A stretch of DNA of 64,000 nt. It comes from Thalassia testudinum (taxonomy: Eukaryota; Streptophyta; Magnoliopsida; Alismatales; Hydrocharitaceae). Shown here piece by piece: positions 58,605 to 64,000 of this stretch. Every line of letters starts with the position of its first letter. The first letter of the stretch is position 1. Below the pieces are notes generated by a model, which did not search any database, was not told where the DNA came from, and saw only the letters and a list, made by a program, of their open reading frames with translations. Both the position numbers and the translations under genes were made by a program. The stretch spans positions 15,816,501 through 15,880,500 of the forward strand of contig JAZHRO010000073.1 of NCBI GenBank assembly GCA_037157565.1. Direction: 5' to 3'.

Positions 58605-60180
58605 TACCCCTATGCCTAGCTTTTGCTAGTCCCTTAGCAAAAATCCTATGGATTGAACTAGGTCTCTAGGTCGGATGAAACCGTAAGGATGCCTTACTAA
58701 GCTGCATCTCTAGAAATAAGATCAAAATACCAACAATAGGCCTAGGGGTACTCAAGTACCAGCTAAGATCCAAACCTGACCAGCTTCAGTCTGACTCTGC
58801 CACGAAGGTTTCTAAGGCATACAAAAACAACCTAGAGGTTCGTTGACCCTTGCGGTTAAAGCACCTATGCATAGATGTAACAAGTCTAGGTTCAGTTTGC
58901 CGATGCATTTTTGTAAGAGAGAGATAGAGAAGGATTTCTCATTTGGAGAGTTTTCTCTCTTTTCCTTTTATTTTTCCCTAAATTCATCCTCAAATTGGCC
59001 CTAAACACGGTCTGTATCGGAGTCCTTGTCCCCATCATCAATCCTCGAAGGATCCCTTGCTTTTGATGCTTTAGGATAACATCACCCATGGCAACCCCGA
59101 GAACCTTGGCTTTCAATACTTCGAGATAGTGCTGCCCATGGTGTTCTGTAGCTAAATTCAGGCCCTGGCAATCGACATTTTGGGATAATCCTGCCCATGG
59201 CACCTGAACCAGCATAAGGTGCTTACATGCCCCAAGTAGGATATTTAGATATCCTAAGAGACAAGCACCAAGGAGAAAATATGTTATTATTCATCTTCAA
59301 GGGGAATTTCCCAACTCTCCGCATTGGGAACTCATCCAATCAACTTATGTTGTCGAGCCGCTCCTAAGCTAGATCTTCGAGATGAATGGCTTTTCATAAT
59401 AGAATGCTTTTGGAATGATTTTCTTTATTAAGCGCATTGAACTAGACATAGTGTGTGATTTTGGATGCTTAGGTTATCAAGTCCCACAAACCAAAGGGCA
59501 GGCAACGAGGCCAAATAATCCTTAAGCCTTAGACCTACTACATTAGCCTCGCACTTTCCCCTACCTCTTGAGGAGTAATCCGGATCTTAACAAATACATG
59601 AGTGTTTAAACCCTTAAATAGGTCCAAGAGGTATAAGGTTGGTAGTCATCACTAATCTCCTAAGTTTTAGCCTTCCAAGTCTTAATTTTTCATCCGATCC
59701 AATCTAGAAGCTAGGTAAGTTCCATACTCAATCTTAAGGGACTATCTCATTTTCTTTTCTTTTTGATTACTCCTTTTTCTCTTTCTTTTTCTTTTCTTCT
59801 CTTCTCCTTTTTCATTCAACTTGAATTGACCTCTCCTTTCCTCTTTTCTTCTCTCTTTTTTTCTCTTTGAAACCCTTCCATGCATTGATTTTCACAGCAT
59901 TTTACACTTTAATACCACCCCATGCCTAAGATTTACAATGTCCTCATTGTAAATTAGGTGGGTTCATGTTCAATTCAAATCGAACATTTAGAACAGATGG
60001 GTGGTAAATGAGTCGAAATGATTATTGCAAACGATTTCTAGCTCTGATACAAGTATCAAAGGTGGAGTCGACTAGTCTAATGGACGAACCCTAAAGTGCA
60101 ATATGATTTCAACAAAGAGATATGTCAGAAGGGTTTCAGGCTTTTCAAAGATGATGGGCTACCTCCTGTTAAGCGCTAAG
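58605..60180 (-). other. Polypurine tract and 3' non-coding region of element E
   Basis: The LTR-adjacent tract is at 58605-58616 (minus-strand GGCATAGGGGTA), the upstream tract at 59912-59926 (GGCATGGGGTGGTAT) and the post-pol box at 60153-60180. The layout is the same as in B at lower identity. No credible ORF. Confidence 0.7.
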
Positions 60181-62488
60181 TTTAATGCCATCAACTAGGC
60201 GCAATGAAGAATAGGGAGAATGGAGATCAAATGATACTACAGCCAAATTCGAGTCAGTGAGTTCAAAGAATGGTTTGAGTCTCTAACCATTCACGACAAA
60301 AGGTTCTGATTCATGGCTGAGTTCACTAATTTCAACTTCTCCATTTCCAAATACTCATCTTACAAGGAATGGTGCAATCTAGTTTGATCTAAGTTTTCTT
60401 AAGAAGAGCCTGAGTTTGGCATCAAAGAGTAATACTTTCTGACCAGGATGGAAAGATTTTCATGAAATGTGCCTGTCATGGAAGGCTTTCTTCTGCTCTT
60501 TGTAGATTCGTGAGTTCTTGTACGTGTCATTGCATAGTTCCTCAAACTCGCTCAATTGCAACCGGTGGTGGATTCTAGCCTTTAAAAGATCTAGATTGCA
60601 CTTCAATACTGCCTAGTAGGCTTTGTGCTCCATTTCTACGGGAAGGTGACATGCCTTTGCGTACACAAGTTTGATGGGAGACATTCCTAACTGGGTCTAA
60701 TGGGTGGTCCTATAGGCCCACAAGGCTTCCGGAAGGTGGGTAGACCAATCTTTCCTATCAGGCCGAACAGTGACCTGGAGGATCTTCTTGATCTCCCGAT
60801 TTGATAGTTTAACCAATCCATTGGTCTACGGATAATAAGGAGTTGAGATATGATGCAACACCCCATACTTTTTCTTTAGGGACTAGAAGTGCACATTCGC
60901 GAAATGAGACCTGCCATCGCTGATGATGGCTTTTGGAACCCCAAATCTGTAAGAGATGTTCTCTTAATGAACCAAAGAACAACTTTATGGTCACTTGTTC
61001 TGGTGGAGACAGCTTCGATCCATTTAGAGACGTAATCAACAGAGAGTAAGATGTACTCAAAGCCGTTAGATCCTTAAAGGGTCCCGTGAAATCAATTCCC
61101 CATATGTTAAAGATTTCACACATGATGATCAGATTTAAGGGCATCATATCATGCAGGCTGGTTTTGCCAAGGGTCTGACAATGGGCACATGCCCTACAAT
61201 AGGATTGTGAGTCTTTGAACATTATGGACCAAAAGAACCCACATTGGAGGATCTTCACTGTAGTTTTACACCCAGAGTAATGGCCACCACAGGCTTGGTC
61301 ATGAAAGAATGAGATGATGTCATTGACCTCTTCGTTGGGAACACATCTCTGGATCACTTGGTCATTACCAATATGGAAAAGATATGGATCTTCCCAGACA
61401 TAGTACTTGGCATCGAAAATTTGTTTGTCCCACCTGGAAGTCACCCAATCTAGTGGGAGTTCCCTGTAACCAAGTAGTTCACGATGCCGGCAAACCAAGG
61501 AAGTCCGTTAATGGCCAAGAGAGGTTCATCCGGAAAGTGCTCGGTAATAGGTTCGGATAGGTCAATGACCGAAGAAGGAAGGCAAGACAAATGGTTAGTT
61601 ACTATGTTCTGCTTTCCCGCCTTGTCGCAAATTTCAAGATCGAATTCTTACAACAGCAAGATCCAGCAAATTAATCTCGACTTCACGTCCTTCTTTGTAA
61701 GTGCCTCACTGCAGTGTGATCTGAATAAATGATGACATAGGAACCCAGGAGGTATGACCTAAATTTCTCTAGGCCAAAAACTACAGCCAGTAGCTCTTTC
61801 TTTGTAATAGTGTAAGTATGCTGAGCCTCATCCAATGTCTTGCTGGCGTAATATATGACAACAGATGTCCCGTCAATTTTCTAACCCAACACTGCTCCTA
61901 CTGCGTAGTCAAATGCATCGCACATGATCTCGAAGGGTTAAGACCAGTCAGGAGATTGCAGGATTGGTGCTTGGGTTACTCGGTCACGCAAGATCTCAAA
62001 TGCATGTATGCACTCACTAGATATCTCAAAAGGTGTGTCCTTCGAAAGGAGATTCGTCAAGGGACGCGCAATCTTAGAGAAATTAGGTATGAATCGATGA
62101 TAAAATCCAACATGCCCCATAAATGATCTGATGTCTTTGACCGAGTTAGGCATAGGTAGCTTGAAAATCAGATTCACCTTAGTGTAATCGACCTGAATAC
62201 CTCCCTCAAATATGAGGTGTCCAATTACAATGCCCTCAGGAACCATGAAGTGGCTCTTTTCCCAGGAGAGAACCAAGTTCAATTCAATGCATCTTTTAAG
62301 GATCTGGACCAAATGCAGGAGGCATTCATCAAAAGATTCACCAAATACCAAGAAGTCATCCATGAATACCTCAAGGTAATTACCTATCATATCTGAGAAT
62401 ATGGCTAGCATGCATCGCTAAAAAGTGGCGGGTGCGTTGCATAGCCTAAATGTTATCCTGTAGAACGCATACGTACCGTAGGGGTAGG
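60181..62488 (-). pseudogene. pol: Athila RT end, RNase H and integrase, degenerate (element E)
   Basis: RT begins at 62488 in the PYGTYAF region, without the upstream fingers. It shows VFMDDFLVFGESF and IRSFMGHVGFYHRFIPNF, and its frame ends at a stop just past PILQSPDWS at 61938. RNase H (about 61937-61600) has many stops. Integrase (61498-60809) has [21 protein letters not shown] and WGIDFTGPF before a frame change near 61075. The C-terminal part to about 60240 is recognisable (KLRLRLFLRKL-type basic stretch) but broken. It is closer to B than to A, C and D. At 62488 it is cut by sequence F. Confidence 0.82.
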
Positions 62489-64000
62489 TGTTGTCTTTCA
62501 TAGATCGCGTATTTGATTTAAAACATGTTGTAGTATAGTGTGAAATATGACTCAACAAAACATTTTAGTTAACAAGACGGTGAGTCTTGGTCGATCTCAG
62601 GGAGGCATTTAGAAAAGCGAAATTGATTTAATCTTTTTGCTACTTGCTTAAAACTGTATGCCGGTTTCAGGCCTGCAAATGTACGTCTCGCCAGTCGCGT
62701 TGTTGACCCTAACTACATGTGCATGTGTCAAGTAAACAATGAAAGTGAATGTGTGTGTATTAGTATGCACCATTCTAACTTTGCGTTGGCTATTAACAAA
62801 AAAAGCGTCAATCACAAGGTCGTTTATGTATTTAGGAACCGACATCTCGTTGCAATGTAATAGGCAATCAATTTAGGCAACTCATGATCATAATAGAGAT
62901 AGATAAACTAGTGATTTCATTTATTCAAAAAGGTTGTCATTACAATTGATTTTAGAGGAAAGCTTGTACATGAATGATTAAAGCAAGAAGTCTAGCTAGC
63001 AAAAAATGGATGCATGCGTGTATCTACGGGAGATTACGCATGCATCTTGCAAGTAGAGGATGACTACACTACTAGGAAATAAATTCATTGAGGAAATTAA
63101 ACTATGAAGAACACTTATCTATGGGAAATCAAAGCAATGGAGGTGGTCTCCAAAGGCCTGTGGAGCTTGAGGTGGTAGGAAGGAGAAAGAGGGGAGACCA
63201 ATGGTGGCTAGGCCTGCCCTTGGAGAGGTGGTGGAGAGCTTTTTCTAGCCTTGGGCATGGAGGTTGGAGTGGTGATGGTGATGGAGCTTGTTGATGGAGG
63301 TGCACATGGAGCTAAAGTGAATTGCTAACTGGCTAGATCGGGTGCATGGCTGTCCAAGAGGGTCCTTTTATGGACTCTTGGACAACTATGGGAGTGGCCC
63401 TCTAGAGAATTCTAGAATTCTCTAGAAATGGGCTTAGGTGGTGGCTAGAGAGGTGGAGAGTGGGTCTCCTTAGATCCACTTTCTGAGGTAGGTTGTGGAC
63501 TCCTTGAAGACTATTTTTAGTCTTCAAGGTGGCTCCACCTTTAGAAGCCTCTAGATTACTCTAGAGGTGGTAGCCAATGGTGTGTGTGGGTGTGTGTGTG
63601 CGTGACTATGTGGGTGTGGTTAAGTGGTCTAGCTCGAGTTCTATAAGTCTATGTGGTTAGGTTTAGGTAGGCTCCTGGAATTAGGGTTATAAGCCCAAAA
63701 ACTAAAGTGAATGTGTAATTAAACTTATCACAAGTTTAATTGAGTGTATGTGTGCCTAATTGGAAGAGAAGATACCCAATTAAGTCAAGCCTAAGTCAAT
63801 TGGACTCTCACTAAGTCCAATTAGACTTGTGTTGGTTAAGATTTGAGCTCAATTGAACTCTGAGTCCAATTCACTAGGTGAAGTGTGATTGACTTGATAC
63901 AAGTCAATTGGGCTTAGTGAGAACCTAATTAGGTTCTTAGGAGGGTCTAGGGGTAGTGCACTAGGCTTAGGGACCTTAATATAGGTTCCCTAGGGTTTGG
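62489..64000 (-). repeat. LTR-like sequence F, running off the window
   Basis: Starts with TG directly where E's RT breaks off, and carries the GGTCGATCTCAGGGAGG box at about 62592-62608, 100-120 bases from the edge as in other LTRs here. There is no credible ORF. A minus-strand TATA-like CCTATATTAAGG sits near 63974-63985. The orientation and the idea that it is an LTR (solo or part of an element) are inferred; the other end is outside the window. Confidence 0.45.

Noticed and set aside
1..64000. A host protein-coding gene, tRNA or rRNA gene
   Set aside because: Every recognisable coding segment belongs to an LTR retrotransposon. The tRNA-like strings are short primer-binding sites, and no rRNA sequence was recognised.

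Overview
The window is plant nuclear DNA, made almost entirely of nested Ty3/gypsy LTR retrotransposons. The organism is a flowering plant with a large, repeat-rich genome. The evidence is Athila-, Tekay- and Tat-type coding modules, LTRs of about 2.4-2.8 kb, and primer sites matching plant tRNA-iMet and tRNA-Asp. I cannot name the species. I recognise no host gene, no non-element protein gene, no rRNA or tRNA gene and no CRISPR array.

The layout resolves into one insertion stack. The oldest layer is a decayed Tat-lineage element on the minus strand (20250-22457, continuing at 36047-36181). Three elements landed in it. Athila element A (+; 1 to about 20249, its 5' end outside the window) was later split by a complete Tekay chromovirus (6483-16812, 5-bp target duplication AAGGT). 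Athila element B (-; 22458-36041, target duplication TCTCT) is the best preserved element here. Athila element E (-) starts inside the Tat protease, with its 3' LTR at 36182-37581 and 57382-58604 and its pol at about 60200-62488. E's 3' LTR was split by Athila element D (+; 37582-57376, target duplication ATAGT). D in turn received Athila element C (-; right edge 52020). A later deletion removed the left half of D and the end of C's 3' LTR, leaving a head-to-head LTR junction near 38546. From 62489 to the window end lies a further LTR-like sequence (F) that cuts off E's reverse transcriptase.

In coding terms, B carries one gag-protease-RT-RNase H-integrase frame of about 1,900 codons broken by a single TGA. 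The Tekay gag-pol has three in-frame stops, a frameshift and a lost catalytic aspartate in integrase. A, C, D, E and Tat are heavily mutated. Premature stops are mostly explained by C-to-T or G-to-A changes, as expected for long-methylated heterochromatin.

The more unusual signals are non-coding. The Tekay LTR has a dense cluster of palindromic AGACGTCTGG boxes and a possible leader intron. All five Athila copies carry a duplicated polypurine tract and a conserved box just after pol. The LTRs share a CCTGAGTTCGACC-like box and, in the A/C/D group, a paired 14-bp palindrome. Several hundred bases of TA-rich microsatellite lie inside the A/C/D LTRs.
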